Assembly: GCF_003096035.1 (NCBI RefSeq)
Contig: NZ_CP029186.1
Span: 3,144,001 to 3,208,000 of the forward strand
Origin: Flavobacterium album
Lineage (GTDB): Bacteria > Bacteroidota > Bacteroidia > Flavobacteriales > Flavobacteriaceae
Length of the DNA: 64,000 nucleotides
Direction: 5' to 3'
The notes under the pieces: model-generated
Seen by the model: the letters and a program-made list of their open reading frames with translations, nothing else
Databases searched by the model: none
What the model was told of the DNA's origin: nothing
Part shown: positions 17,957 to 27,210 of the stretch, piece after piece
Layout: each line of letters starts with the position of its first letter
How positions within the stretch are numbered: position 1 is the first letter of the stretch
Translations under genes and position numbers: made by a program

Positions 17957-18450
17957 ATGAAAGAATCTCAATTTTTCCATTTTTTGATACTATTTTCATT
18001 TGGGATATGCCTTGTAGCAATAGTTAATATCGTTTCAAGCTATTATTATAAAAAGAAACAAGTCCGGTTACTGGGTCTTATCGGTAACAATTATGTTTTT
18101 AAAAAAGAAAAGATAAAATGTGAAGTTTATAAATCCGGAGCAAAGAAAGCAGGCTATCGTTTTAATCGTTGCGACCTTTATATCCTTGATGGTGCTATTG
18201 TAATAACCGGCTATATAATTTTTTAGGAGCAACGATGTATTCTTCTTCTGTAATCCTTACTACAAAACCTGAAGAATATTTTCAATATATCGGCTTGGCT
18301 GAAATTATAAAGCCCAATAAGATCAATCCCGATTCCTTTGGCGGAAGCGTCTATGTAGATATTGGTGAATCAGGCTGGCAGACAACTAATATCAATATAA
18401 TACTTAAGGGATTAAGTGATAGCGAAAAACAATTCTTCAGGAACTTATAA
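17957..18450 (+). pseudogene. Membrane-anchored hypothetical protein, frameshifted
   Basis: The first frame (89 codons) begins with a membrane helix (FHFLILFSFGICLVAIVNIV) and stops at TAG directly after six T (18219-18224). The next frame continues with GATMYSSSVILTTKPEEYF and ends KQFFRNL. One more T joins them into a protein of about 164 residues: one helix followed by a soluble beta-rich domain. No family is recognised. It is the T-run member of the homopolymer breaks in this window. Confidence 0.6.
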
Positions 18451-18559
18451 ATATGTTTATTCTCTAACTTAATTTTTCAGGGCGGACTTTATTTCTAAAT
18501 TTGATAACCATCATACAGGACTAAGGCAAAATTGCTATTTTAGCATAAACAACCAATCA

Positions 18560-19093
18560 ATGAAAAACACCTTTTCAATTTTGGCGCTAATCCTGATGGC
18601 TTTTATAACGGGATGCGGAAAAAAAGAAGCCGAAAAAACAGCAGTTGAAACGACCAAAGAAATGCCATCGGATAAAGAGACTGCAAAAAAAGAAGTCATT
18701 GCATTGATGGATACGTTTCATAACGCGCTTAAAAGCAAAAATGGAGCCGGCTTCAAAAACCTGCTGGACAAAGATGGCCTGTATTGCGGCACCGACCCCA
18801 CTGAAATTTATAACCGCGATACGTATGCCGAAAATATGGCAGAGGCCCTGAACGACCCCACGCTTGGCACTATAGCCTATACTGTGGATACCCGCGAGAT
18901 AAGGGTTGACGAAACCGCTACTGCAGCGACGATAATGGAACAATATAAGATCGCCCTTTTCAGCCCGGAGATCCCGTGGAGGCTGGTAAGCCATGCCGTT
19001 AAAAAAGACGGCACCTGGATCATCGACTTCTTAAGCTTTACGCTGGTGCCTACCAATGCCCAACAGGACAAAATGAACAAGGCCGTTTTATAA
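18560..19093 (+). CDS. Lipoprotein with an NTF2/SnoaL-like domain
   Basis: A 177-residue protein with a lipobox ITG-C (Cys20) and a charged linker (about residues 21-45). The domain starting KEVIALMDTFHNALKSKN contains LLDKDGLYCGTDPTEIY and ends with KKDGTWIIDFLSFTLVP. That layout matches the NTF2-like fold of SnoaL-type and ketosteroid-isomerase-like proteins. In lipoprotein form these often bind small ligands; no catalytic residues can be assigned. Monocistronic. Confidence 0.65.
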   Translation: MKNTFSILALILMAFITGCGKKEAEKTAVETTKEMPSDKETAKKEVIALMDTFHNALKSKNGAGFKNLLDKDGLYCGTDPTEIYNRDTYAENMAEALNDPTLGTIAYTVDTREIRVDETATAATIMEQYKIALFSPEIPWRLVSHAVKKDGTWIIDFLSFTLVPTNAQQDKMNKAVL

Positions 19094-19224
19094 AAGGTAT
19101 ACTATATATTCTTTTACATTCGATTTTAGAGCAGCGTGGCCATAGCCTAAACAATTCTTAGGGGAAAGTTATAGTCTTTTTGCTGTCAAATCATTTGCAC
19201 TACCTTTAATGTAAATGATATAGT

Positions 19225-19422
19225 ATGAGCCGTAAACTAAAGAAAAAAGCTAAAAAGAGCAGCCACAAAAAGAACAAGCTGGGTGTAAAAAATTCTCTTG
19301 TCAATAATATCAACGCACGAAAAAGAAAAGGGATCTCGAGAAAAAAGAAAGACTCGAAAATCTCTAAAACGTCTTATAAAAAGATGAAGAAAAACTGGGG
19401 CCGAAAAAAAAAGAAAAAATAA
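19225..19422 (+). CDS. Very basic small protein, possible nucleic-acid binder
   Basis: Of its 65 residues, 26 are Lys and 5 are Arg, with only one acidic residue. It begins MSRKLKKKAKKSSHKK and ends with five Lys. The middle has VNNINARKRKGISRKKK and TSYKKMKKNW, which look like a conserved core. No family is assigned; the composition suggests binding to RNA or DNA. A convergent terminator follows. Lysine codons are A-rich, so a chance reading of A-rich DNA was considered, but the Trp, Tyr and Asn positions argue for a real protein. Confidence 0.6.
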   Translation: MSRKLKKKAKKSSHKKNKLGVKNSLVNNINARKRKGISRKKKDSKISKTSYKKMKKNWGRKKKKK

Positions 19423-19433
19423 AGAGCCATAAA

Positions 19434-19455
19434 AAAATCCGCCGGAGCGGATTTT
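19434..19455. terminator. Bidirectional intrinsic terminator
   Basis: AAAATCCGC-CGGA-GCGGATTTT lies between two convergent genes, with A-rich and T-rich flanks. Confidence 0.8.
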
Positions 19456-19476
19456 AAATTATAGTATGCGATGTGA

Positions 19477-20090
19477 TTACAGTAAAAAATTGATCCCTAC
19501 ATTTATAGCGCTCCTGGAGTTCAGGACCGGACTGTCATTATTATTCTTAAAAACGTCGATAACTCCTGCCTGTTCCTGGTATTCGATGAATATCTTTATA
19601 TAATCCGAAACCGGTATCTTCACACCCAATCCGAAGGCAAGCCCGGCATCGGTGTCATTGAAAACATCCTTTACATCGGTATTAAATGTTGTTTCTTTCG
19701 CACTCATTAAAAAGCCTACATAACCCCAAAATTCAGGTACCAGTTATTGGTACGCCCAAAATGCCAACTGGCCATTACCGGTATCGTCAGGTAGTCCGCA
19801 TTGATATCTGTGGTGTAGGTACGCCCGCGGTCATCATCGATAAGGTCGTTATCCCACCCTTTTCTGTCATAGGTCAGCTTTGCCTTTATACCCCAGCTTT
19901 CGGAGAAATAATATTCTGCAGAGCCGGCAAAGTTATAGCTGTAGTTGGTATCCATTGTACCATAATCGCTCGAAGTGGACGTACTGAAATTAAGGCCTGT
20001 ATTAAGCCCGAATTCTACATTCCCTTTAGACTGGGCATTTGCCGTGTAAATTCCTGCCATAGCCAGCAGGCTGAAAATAATTTTTTTCAT
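19477..20090 (-). pseudogene. Outer-membrane beta-barrel protein, frameshifted
   Basis: The start is MKKIIFSLLAMAGIYTANAQ, a clear signal peptide. Strands such as WGIKAKLTYDRKGWDND and TIPVMASWHFG fit a PorT/OmpA-like barrel. The frame stops after YLNFGVM at a run of four C on the plus strand (19724-19727). One more base gives NFGGYVGFLMSAKE and continues to the end, which has the barrel-type C-terminus SAINVGINFLL. The restored length is about 204 residues. Confidence 0.65.
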
Positions 20091-20159
20091 GTCTTTGTTT
20101 TTTGGGAAATGTAACAAAATGTATGCCATCAAATTCGTGTTTGTACAGATACGGGAGCG

Positions 20160-21302
20160 TCAGACTGATTTCAGTGCCTCTATAAGGAGGTCGATATCTT
20201 CCCTGTCATTGTAGTGGCTGAAAGAAATACGCAACGACGGTTTTCCTATTTCGTCGGCAGGCAATAACTCCTTAAGTACATGCGAGGGCTTTATGCTCCC
20301 CGACTGGCATGCGCTGCCACGAGAAACGGCAATACCTTTCATATCAAGATGGAAGAGTATCATCGAGGTTTTGTCTTCGCCCATTGGCAGGAGGACATTA
20401 ATAATATTGTAAAACAATCCGGTACCATCGCCATTTGTATGCCCGTTTATTTTAAAACCGGGCTGATGTATAGCCAGTTGTTCAACAAGGTAATTTTTCA
20501 GGGATGTGATATGCGCCCTGTCTTTTTCAAGGGTGCCGTAGGACAGCTGCATCGCCTTTGCCATTCCGGCCACCTGGTGGACGGCTTCGGTGCCTGCCCT
20601 TTGCCCCTTTTCCTGTTCCCCGCCGTACAGCATTGGGCGAAGCGCGGTATTTTTCCTGACAAATGCAAACCCCACTCCTTTTGGCCCGTGGAATTTGTGC
20701 GCACTTGCTACTAAAAAATCCACCGGAAGGTCCTGCATATCGAACCTTTCTTTACCAACGGACTGTACAGCATCGGTATGGAATAACGCTCCTGCCTGCC
20801 TGCAGATACGTCCCGCCCTGGCAATACCAAGGATAGCGCCCGTTTCATTATTCACATGCATAAGGCTCACCAGTGTAGGCATATTATCCGACAGCAAATC
20901 AACAAGATGGGTAAGGTCGGCTGCGCCACTGGGAAGCAATCTTACATAATCTACAGCAACACCATATTCTGCGCTTATGGCTTCAACGGTATTCAAAACG
21001 GAGTGGTGCTCGGTACGGCTGCTGATGATCCGCTGCACTTTCAGGTCTTTTACCGCACTTCTTATGATCCAGTTATTAGCCTCTGTGCCACCCGATGTGA
21101 AAATGATCTCGCGGGCTTCGGCGTTAATCAGGGATGCGATGGCCTTGCGGGAGGTTTCCAGCACCACCTTAGCGCTTCGGCCGATAGCATGAGTTGAAGA
21201 AGGATTGCCGTAATTTTCGGCCATCACGTGCGTCATCTCCTGAATCACTTCGGGGTGAATGGCTGTAGTGGACGCATTGTCAAGGTAAACTTTTTTCATC
21301 AT
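20160..21302 (-). CDS. Cysteine desulfurase (NifS/IscS class)
   Basis: A 380-residue PLP enzyme that takes sulfur from cysteine for Fe-S clusters or tRNA thiolation. PLP-binding Lys203 lies in SAHKFHGPKG, the substrate-side His in EHHS (residues 99-101), and the sulfur-accepting Cys332 in SRGSACQSGS. The short active loop (SACQSG) and length fit the IscS/NifS group and not SufS. It has no scaffold gene beside it. The start could be either of two adjacent ATG codons. Confidence 0.93.
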   Translation of the reverse strand: MMKKVYLDNASTTAIHPEVIQEMTHVMAENYGNPSSTHAIGRSAKVVLETSRKAIASLINAEAREIIFTSGGTEANNWIIRSAVKDLKVQRIISSRTEHHSVLNTVEAISAEYGVAVDYVRLLPSGAADLTHLVDLLSDNMPTLVSLMHVNNETGAILGIARAGRICRQAGALFHTDAVQSVGKERFDMQDLPVDFLVASAHKFHGPKGVGFAFVRKNTALRPMLYGGEQEKGQRAGTEAVHQVAGMAKAMQLSYGTLEKDRAHITSLKNYLVEQLAIHQPGFKINGHTNGDGTGLFYNIINVLLPMGEDKTSMILFHLDMKGIAVSRGSACQSGSIKPSHVLKELLPADEIGKPSLRISFSHYNDREDIDLLIEALKSV

Positions 21303-21504
21303 GGCAAAATTACTGAAAAATACGCAGTAAATATATTTACAATACCGCCGATATTATTGCTTTAATACAACATCCTGCATTATATCCCGTTGTGTTTACA
21401 GGATAAAATCAGTTGTTATAAGTTTAATCGGTATAATACGCGTTCCTCTTTTTTATAATGCGGAATTTGTGTAAAAACGCTATTTTTGTTGAAAATTACT
21501 TTAT

Positions 21505-22509
21505 ATGAAAAAGATCTTCGGACTGATAGCCCTTTTGGTATTGGGTATGGTTATAGGATGCGATGACGGCGAAATGACATTTAACTCTTTCAATTTTGCA
21601 GACGGAACTCCTGCCAGGTGCGGCGACAGCAATATATACTACAAGATCAATGGTACCGAGGTACTTATGATAAACTTTGGCGCGAGTCCACTGGTCAATG
21701 TGCCTACACCTGAAGATGCAGAAGGAAATGATATACCGAAGATGATAACCATCAGCGGCAGTAATACTATTACCTACAGGAATTATAGCGGCACCCCCAA
21801 CGCCAACACCCTGTGCTCTTTCCCCGCACCGTCGTCCCCTACAGTTGTTGAGGAGTGGAGCGGCCAGGGAACGATATCAGTAATTACTGATGTAATAAAA
21901 AACAACGATAATATTATTACAGGGTACAGCCACAAGATCACATTGGTAGATGTCTCTTTTACAAAGGATGGGGAAACTACACGCATTGTTGATAATGAAT
22001 TTGGCTCTATAATAACACCAATAGGACTTTCTTTTGACTTTATCACCGATGGCAATGAACTTCCTACTGTTCGTAACTGTCCTGAAAACACTTTGGTTTT
22101 TGAAAGGAACGGACGTGAAGCGCTTGTACTTGATTTCGCCCCCGCTATGTATCCTGCTACCATTGGACAGACTACAACAATTACCTTTACTAATGAACCG
22201 GATGCGAACGAAATTTTATTCCTGGTGTATGCCGGCTCTATCAGCAATTCTCATATCTGCGATGTGATAAGCCCCATATCGCCTGTACTTACCCAACGAT
22301 GGTCGGCAATATCCGGAACAGCGGTTATTACAAGCGTACCGCCGTCTGGTGTTGGCGGTGCTCCTATTGAATATCAGATACGGCTTAACAATGTTGTTTT
22401 CGGAAAAGATTCCGATGAAAGCGGGGAAACCTTTGCTATATCCGACCTTGTAGTGCCTGCTGATCCGTCTAATCCCGGAGAATATTATTTCGGGATATAT
22501 GCCCCGTAA
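21505..22509 (+). CDS. Lipoprotein with two internal repeats, unknown function
   Basis: A 334-residue protein with a lipobox VIG-C (Cys19). It is built from two diverged copies of one domain. Copy one starts CGDSNIYYKINGTEVLMINF and copy two starts CPENTLVFERNGREALVLDF. Each has a later TITYRN/TITFTN strand, a Cys preceding a Pro-Ser-rich piece, then a W-S-(G/A)-x-x-G segment and a final H-K-I-T-L/Y-Q-I-R-L-type strand. The domain is probably a secreted beta-sandwich. Monocistronic; no family is recognised. Confidence 0.65.
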   Translation: MKKIFGLIALLVLGMVIGCDDGEMTFNSFNFADGTPARCGDSNIYYKINGTEVLMINFGASPLVNVPTPEDAEGNDIPKMITISGSNTITYRNYSGTPNANTLCSFPAPSSPTVVEEWSGQGTISVITDVIKNNDNIITGYSHKITLVDVSFTKDGETTRIVDNEFGSIITPIGLSFDFITDGNELPTVRNCPENTLVFERNGREALVLDFAPAMYPATIGQTTTITFTNEPDANEILFLVYAGSISNSHICDVISPISPVLTQRWSAISGTAVITSVPPSGVGGAPIEYQIRLNNVVFGKDSDESGETFAISDLVVPADPSNPGEYYFGIYAP

Positions 22510-22520
22510 ATAAATAGAAT

Positions 22521-23081
22521 TTACCTGCCGGGGTTTTGCTTAATGTAGACCTCGGTAGCTCCAAGTCCGTATTTTTGGTAATCGGCATCCTGAAAACTAA
22601 TACCGTCATACCTGCCTAACAGGAAATCGAGCTCGGCTTTAAGTACGCCCTCCCCTACCCCGTGGATAAGGACCACCTTCGGCATCCTGTTCCGTATGGC
22701 AAATTCTATCTGGCGTTTGGCGGTCTCAGTCTGTAGTGTGAGTATGTCGTAATTAGACATGCCCTTTTTGTTAGGCACGAGCTTTTCTATATGCAGGTCG
22801 ACTTCCAGTACAAAGCCATCCTTTTTTGATTTTTTTTCCTTTACGAAACTCCTCTTCTTTGGGAGCTCTTTTTCTCTAAGCACCGAGCTTATGGACTGCG
22901 AAGAAACAAAAGATTTCATATAGTTTGTATTGTGCAGCTTCACCAGCTCATTTTCTTCAAATTGCAGTTCAAAGCCTTCGGTAGTCTCAATTATGACCGT
23001 AGTTCCTTTGATCCCCTTTACGCGACCGCTAAAGGAATCATCAAGCACCGCTACTTCATCACCTGCCTTAAACCGTCCCAT
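22521..23081 (-). CDS. Smr-domain protein (MutS2 C-terminal-like)
   Basis: A 186-residue protein. Residues 1-50 form a KOW/SH3-like barrel (MGRFKAGDEVAVLDD), a middle linker is Lys-rich, and residues 105-183 are an Smr domain with EVDLHIE and the HGVGEG motif. Smr domains bind nucleic acid and some are nucleases. The start at MGRF is chosen because the longer reading lies inside the upstream small membrane gene. That gene overlaps by 14 nt, which suggests coupled translation. Confidence 0.85.
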   Translation of the reverse strand: MGRFKAGDEVAVLDDSFSGRVKGIKGTTVIIETTEGFELQFEENELVKLHNTNYMKSFVSSQSISSVLREKELPKKRSFVKEKKSKKDGFVLEVDLHIEKLVPNKKGMSNYDILTLQTETAKRQIEFAIRNRMPKVVLIHGVGEGVLKAELDFLLGRYDGISFQDADYQKYGLGATEVYIKQNPGR

Positions 23082-23265
23082 CGCCTTCCTCCTCTTCGTT
23101 TTGGCGCTCACCCTTGCTTGGGACTTTGGCCATAAGCCGCATAAGGCCAATCATAAAAGCTGCCATGGCCGCAATCATTATGATCATGTTGGGTTTTGCC
23201 TGCGACTGCTCAAACAGTGCAAGGAATGCAGCGCCGAACAGCAATATAATGTATATGGTTTTCAT
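23068..23265 (-). CDS. Small membrane protein encoded upstream of the Smr gene
   Basis: A 65-residue protein with two hydrophobic helices (MKTIYIILLFGAAFLALF and MIIMIAAMAAFMIGLMRLM) and a Glu-rich C-terminal tail. Its stop lies 13 nt inside the Smr gene, so the two form an operon. No function is known; the pairing may be conserved in flavobacteria. Confidence 0.6.
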   Translation of the reverse strand: MKTIYIILLFGAAFLALFEQSQAKPNMIIMIAAMAAFMIGLMRLMAKVPSKGERQNEEEEGDGTV

Positions 23266-23319
23266 AGTGCCAAAAGTAATAAAATAATGCAAATAGTCAT
23301 TTCAATGGTAATCAAACTC

Positions 23320-23460
23320 CAAAGTCAGTACTTAATTAATATTATTTAATTTTCAATTATAATAACTTATAATTTAGATTATTTAATTTATAATTAATAT
23401 TTTATGAATTATAATCAATATTTTAACAAATAATTAATATTTACAATATTGTATTGACAT
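23320..23460. other. Extremely A/T-rich intergenic tract
   Basis: About 140 bases consist almost entirely of A and T, with repeated TAATTAATATT and TATAATTTA words. It lies upstream of the cysteine-rich lipoprotein gene and between divergent transcripts. It could hold a promoter with unusual curvature or binding sites for a nucleoid protein. No -7 box can be picked with confidence. Confidence 0.5.
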
Positions 23461-23493
23461 ACATTGCAGCACAAACCAAAAAAATTTTATAAT

Positions 23494-24480
23494 ATGAAAT
23501 TAAAATTGTCCTTACTGTTTTTAGCCCTTTCGGCTTTAACATTTACGATCAGTTGTAACAGAGAAGAAAACTCTGAAGACAAAACCGGCATTGCAAAAAG
23601 AGTTGGCGATTCCGGGAAGTATGACATCACCTTTGATGATGAAGACAGGGATTTGGAGGTAAGCCTTGCAAAAGACGGTACCGTTTATACCACTTATTTT
23701 ATTTATAAAGAAATATCCACCGGTAATCCCTTGTTTTCTTTGGAATATTCATTTGACAACTCAAAAGAAGGCTGGAAATATTTTGAGCAGAGGAACGCCC
23801 TTGATTTTGCAGCAAAACTAAAAGATCAGAACCTTAGCGAACAGGAATTAAGACGCTTGAATTTTATGCTCGATCAAAGTTATCAGGATCTTGTGCACGA
23901 AGTTACAGAGCAAAATTTCGATATGACATCCTATTCGGGCATTTCTTACCTGAAGTCGGCTGTAGCGGCTAACTTAAGGGCTATTGCTAACCATTCAGAG
24001 CTTACAGGCACATTAAGCCCTTCATTCCTTGTAGATAAAACATTCTTTATGTTTGAGGAAGACCTTAAGATAAATCTCAGGCCAATTAAGGAAAATATTG
24101 AGTCGCTTGCCGGAGAAGCAGCAAAATACAATCTTGCTTCAGATTTAGCTATGGTAGATTTTATCCGTGAAACCGAAAGAGATGAGATCACATTTGATGA
24201 ATTTTATTCTTTTTATGCTCCTGCAGACCAATTGCATGATTTTGTAGAAGGCGCAACTGTAACGATGAATGCAGGTGATTGCAGCGGGTGGTGCCTGATT
24301 GGATGCGGTAGCGACTGGGGATGCTGCGGAAACTACACAGGATGCTGCGTTTACTCATCGGCCCTTTGCCTCGCACATGATCTTGCATGTACCGAGTGTA
24401 CTCCTGCGTGGCTCTGCCTCAGTGGCTGTAAGCCAGATCATGGTAATAACAGACCTGTAAGGTTTTTAATGAGTTTATAG
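23494..24480 (+). CDS. Lipoprotein with a cysteine-rich C-terminal tail
   Basis: A 328-residue protein with a lipobox TIS-C (Cys21). Residues 30-250 are acidic and mostly helical, with no recognised domain. After a Gly-Asp, the last 75 residues hold 12 Cys within about 55 positions (CSGWCLIGCGSDWGCC, then GCC, then single Cys). The spacing is irregular, with two Cys-Cys pairs and many Gly and Trp. No known metal cluster is recognised. A hairpin terminator follows closely. The N-terminal half looks like a carrier and the tail like a separate unit. Confidence 0.65.
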   Translation: MKLKLSLLFLALSALTFTISCNREENSEDKTGIAKRVGDSGKYDITFDDEDRDLEVSLAKDGTVYTTYFIYKEISTGNPLFSLEYSFDNSKEGWKYFEQRNALDFAAKLKDQNLSEQELRRLNFMLDQSYQDLVHEVTEQNFDMTSYSGISYLKSAVAANLRAIANHSELTGTLSPSFLVDKTFFMFEEDLKINLRPIKENIESLAGEAAKYNLASDLAMVDFIRETERDEITFDEFYSFYAPADQLHDFVEGATVTMNAGDCSGWCLIGCGSDWGCCGNYTGCCVYSSALCLAHDLACTECTPAWLCLSGCKPDHGNNRPVRFLMSL

Positions 24481-24507
24481 ACACGAGATAAACATTAATT
24501 ATATAAC

Positions 24508-24543
24508 AAAGCGGGAAGATCAGATGAATGATCTTTCCGCTTT
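24508..24543 (+). terminator. Intrinsic terminator of the cysteine-rich lipoprotein gene
   Basis: AAAGCGGGAAGATCA pairs with TGATCTTTCCGCTTT over 15 bp, one of the strongest hairpins in the window. The gap beyond it, up to the next gene, holds nothing recognisable. Confidence 0.85.
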
Positions 24544-24694
24544 CATTTTAAAATACGCTGCAAGGTTTTCTTATTAGCCTATCTTCACTCAAGTAAAAAC
24601 TTCAATAGTACTCTTCGGCAACCTTCCGGTCAGGGAAATAGCGGGTCATCAAGCCATTCAAGCGGCAAGAAGAAAATATTAAAAATCCATTAAG

Positions 24695-24976
24695 TTATTT
24701 GAAAAGGTATGGATCTGATATCATCAGGACAATATTTATTATTGAAAATAACAGGTGTAATAATAAAGCAGCTACACTAAACTGATTCCTGTTTTTAAAC
24801 CAATATACAATTAAAAATATAGGGATTGCAATAGTTATTAAAACAACGATCAGCGAGGACATCTCGTAAAAGACACTGAAAAAACTGTTCTCTTCCACGT
24901 TGGCAAACTTGCTTACCAGCCAGTAAATAAACACTACCGGATATATAAATTTTAATGACCTGACAATTTTACCCAT
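24695..24976 (-). CDS. Small membrane protein of unknown function
   Basis: A 93-residue protein with three hydrophobic segments (about residues 10-22, 38-60 and 68-88) and a Lys/Arg-rich loop (WFKNRNQ). No family is recognised. It stands alone on the minus strand. Confidence 0.5.
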   Translation of the reverse strand: MGKIVRSLKFIYPVVFIYWLVSKFANVEENSFFSVFYEMSSLIVVLITIAIPIFLIVYWFKNRNQFSVAALLLHLLFSIINIVLMISDPYLFK

Positions 24977-25147
24977 TACCTCTGTGTTAATGTTGTATCC
25001 TCAAATCTAATAAAATTACGCAACATACTCAGCAGTTTGGCCTATTTTTTCGACATCTTCAATGTTAATAATTCCCTAAAAAACAATACTTTACGAAACA
25101 TTCCATTGCTGTCAGTTTATAGAAATCCTAAGTTGTTTTATAAATAG

Positions 25148-25171
25148 TAAAGCCCGGCTGGCCGGGCTTTA
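25148..25171. terminator. Intrinsic terminator, DUF5362 gene end
   Basis: TAAAGCCCGGC-TG-GCCGGGCTTTA, a perfect 11-bp stem just past the minus-strand gene. T runs are short on both sides. Confidence 0.65.
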
Positions 25172-25193
25172 CTAAAAAATTATATTTTTTCAA

Positions 25194-25661
25194 TTACATG
25201 CTTCCTGCCACTGCGGCCGCGAATACTGCCACAAACACGATAAATACCACAATTATCAGGATTATAGATATCACCACGCTCATGAAGTGATTCTTGAGGT
25301 TCCTGAATGAAGCAGTAAGTTTGTGGGTATTGTTTTCACTTAGTGCATTTTTCGTAGAAGATGCAAATTTGATAAGGAACAGCATCGGGATAAAATACAT
25401 GACGGCCATTATCAGGTACATGAACGCCAGGGAAGATATCGGCATACCGTTCATGGCGCGGTTCATCTCCTGCATATTACCGGCAGCGAACATCATAAGG
25501 GCTGCAAGTAACATAAACCCTGAGAATATGAATCCCATAATGGCAAGCCCGGTGCCCCAGTTGGCAGCGCCGCGTAAAAAATCTTTTGCTTCGTTATTCA
25601 ACTGCAGCTCAAAAGAATCAAAAGAAGAATTGTACTCAGAAAATGTTTTTTGGTCGTCCAT
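25194..25661 (-). CDS. DUF5362 family membrane protein
   Basis: A 155-residue protein with four hydrophobic helices. It opens with a polar N-terminus (about residues 1-30), then LAIMGFIFSGFMLLAALMMF, a Met-rich loop (QEMNRAMNGM), a helix pair, and a final long helix (VISIILIIVVFIVFVAVFAA). The layout fits DUF5362, uncharacterised Bacteroidota membrane proteins. It starts 24 nt after the ornithine aminotransferase gene on the same strand, so the two may be co-transcribed. Confidence 0.7.
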   Translation of the reverse strand: MDDQKTFSEYNSSFDSFELQLNNEAKDFLRGAANWGTGLAIMGFIFSGFMLLAALMMFAAGNMQEMNRAMNGMPISSLAFMYLIMAVMYFIPMLFLIKFASSTKNALSENNTHKLTASFRNLKNHFMSVVISIILIIVVFIVFVAVFAAAVAGSM

Positions 25662-25685
25662 AATAAATGCTGTTAGCTATTGATC

Positions 25686-26930
25686 TTATTTTTCGAATTG
25701 TTTTAGTGTATTTGTAATGATAGATACACAGTCAAGGATCTGTTCTTCGTTCATTACCAATGGTGGCGCAAAACGGATGATATTGCCGTGTGTAGGTTTG
25801 GCCAAAAGGCCGTTGTCCCTCATCGCCATGCAGATATCCCATGCAGTAGAGCTGTCCTCTGTGTCGTTTATAACAACGGCATTAAGCAGCCCTTTACCCC
25901 TTACAAGGGTCGCAATGCTGCTTGTTGCAATGTACTCGTTCATTTTTTCACGGAAAAGCTTTCCAAGCGCCTCAGCATTTTCGGCTAAATTCTCCTCCTT
26001 AACCACTTCAAGCGCAGCGATGGCAACGGCAGCCGCTACAGGATTTCCGCCAAAGGTAGATCCATGCTGGCCCGGTTTGATGACGTTCATTATCTCATCA
26101 TTCGCCAATACTGCCGAAACCGGATAAGCGCCACCTGAAAGGGCCTTGCCAAGGATAAGGATATCCGGCTGTACGTTCTCATGGTTTACGGCAAGAAGTT
26201 TACCGGTACGGGCAATGCCTGTCTGGACTTCATCAGCAATGAAAAGCACATTGTTAGCGGCACACAATTCTTTTGCTTTTGCCAGGTAACCTTCGGCTGG
26301 CACATATACGCCTGCTTCGCCCTGTATAGGCTCTACAAGGAAGCCCGCTATATTTTTCTCCGTTTTCAAAACGTTCTCAAGCGCTTCGATATCATCGTAA
26401 GCTATCTTAATGAAGCCGGCTGTATAAGGCCCGAAATTCTTCCTGGCGTTCTCATCGTTAGAAAAAGAAATGATCGTTGTTGTCCTGCCATGGAAGTTAT
26501 TTTCGCATACGATGATCTTCGCTTCATGCTCTGCAATGCCTTTTCTTTCGTATGCCCATTTGCGGCAAAGCTTGATGGCAGTTTCTACAGCCTCAGCTCC
26601 GGTATTCATTGGCAGCACTTTATCGAAACCAAAATAATTGGTCACGTATTCTTCATACCTGCCCAACTGGTCGTTATAAAATGCGCGCGATGTAAGCGTA
26701 AGCGTTTGCGCCTGCTCCATCATGGCGTTAATGATCTTCGGATGGCAATGACCCTGGTTAACTGCTGAGTAAGCCGAAAGGAAATCGTAATACCTTTTGC
26801 CTTCCACATCCCACACATATACGCCTTCGCCCCTGCTCAAAACCACAGGCAGCGGATGGTAGTTGTGCGCTCCGTGTTTATCTTCCAGCATGATGGCATC
26901 TGCCGAACTTAATTTTTCTAAAACTGACAT
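25686..26930 (-). CDS. rocD: Ornithine aminotransferase
   Basis: A 414-residue class III PLP aminotransferase that turns ornithine and 2-oxoglutarate into glutamate semialdehyde and glutamate, in arginine breakdown and proline synthesis. The PLP lysine is Lys262 in [12 protein letters not shown]. The PLP-binding Asp lies in [14 protein letters not shown] (from residue 231), and phosphate contact is in [12 protein letters not shown]. The C-terminus and length match RocD better than acetylornithine or GABA aminotransferases (for example [13 protein letters not shown]). Probably transcribed with the DUF5362 gene downstream. Confidence 0.93.
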   Translation of the reverse strand: MSVLEKLSSADAIMLEDKHGAHNYHPLPVVLSRGEGVYVWDVEGKRYYDFLSAYSAVNQGHCHPKIINAMMEQAQTLTLTSRAFYNDQLGRYEEYVTNYFGFDKVLPMNTGAEAVETAIKLCRKWAYERKGIAEHEAKIIVCENNFHGRTTTIISFSNDENARKNFGPYTAGFIKIAYDDIEALENVLKTEKNIAGFLVEPIQGEAGVYVPAEGYLAKAKELCAANNVLFIADEVQTGIARTGKLLAVNHENVQPDILILGKALSGGAYPVSAVLANDEIMNVIKPGQHGSTFGGNPVAAAVAIAALEVVKEENLAENAEALGKLFREKMNEYIATSSIATLVRGKGLLNAVVINDTEDSSTAWDICMAMRDNGLLAKPTHGNIIRFAPPLVMNEEQILDCVSIITNTLKQFEK

Positions 26931-27100
26931 TGTAAATTCTGTTTATATTTTTTAATCAGCCATTCCTGCTTTTGGAGAGAAATCATCCATTTAAGGCCGC
27001 AAATTACTAAAAATAAAATTATTGCCTGTAGAATTTGAAGAAAAGGCAACTTTTGGAAAATTCCAAATGACAAATTCAAAATGACAAATTACAAACGTTA

Positions 27101-27210
27101 GTGTGGCGATGTTCCCGACTGCGCTCGAACTGACAATCGTACAGAACGTTATTTATGTTCATAATATGGGTCATCATTGTCAAATCGAGCGAAGTCGGGA
27201 TGCCTCACAC
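27101..27210. repeat. Long inverted repeat, flanking the WYL regulator gene
   Basis: GTGTGGCGATGTTCCCGACT plus GCGCTCGA (27101-27128) faces TCGAGCGAAGTCGGGA plus TGCCTCACAC (27185-27210) with few mismatches and a loop of about 56 nt. The right arm overlaps the last codons of the WYL gene. The words CGCTCGA and TCGAGCGAAGTCGGGA belong to a known style of dispersed Bacteroidota repeat (from memory). A short A/T-rich CAAATT-type repeat precedes it. Confidence 0.55.
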
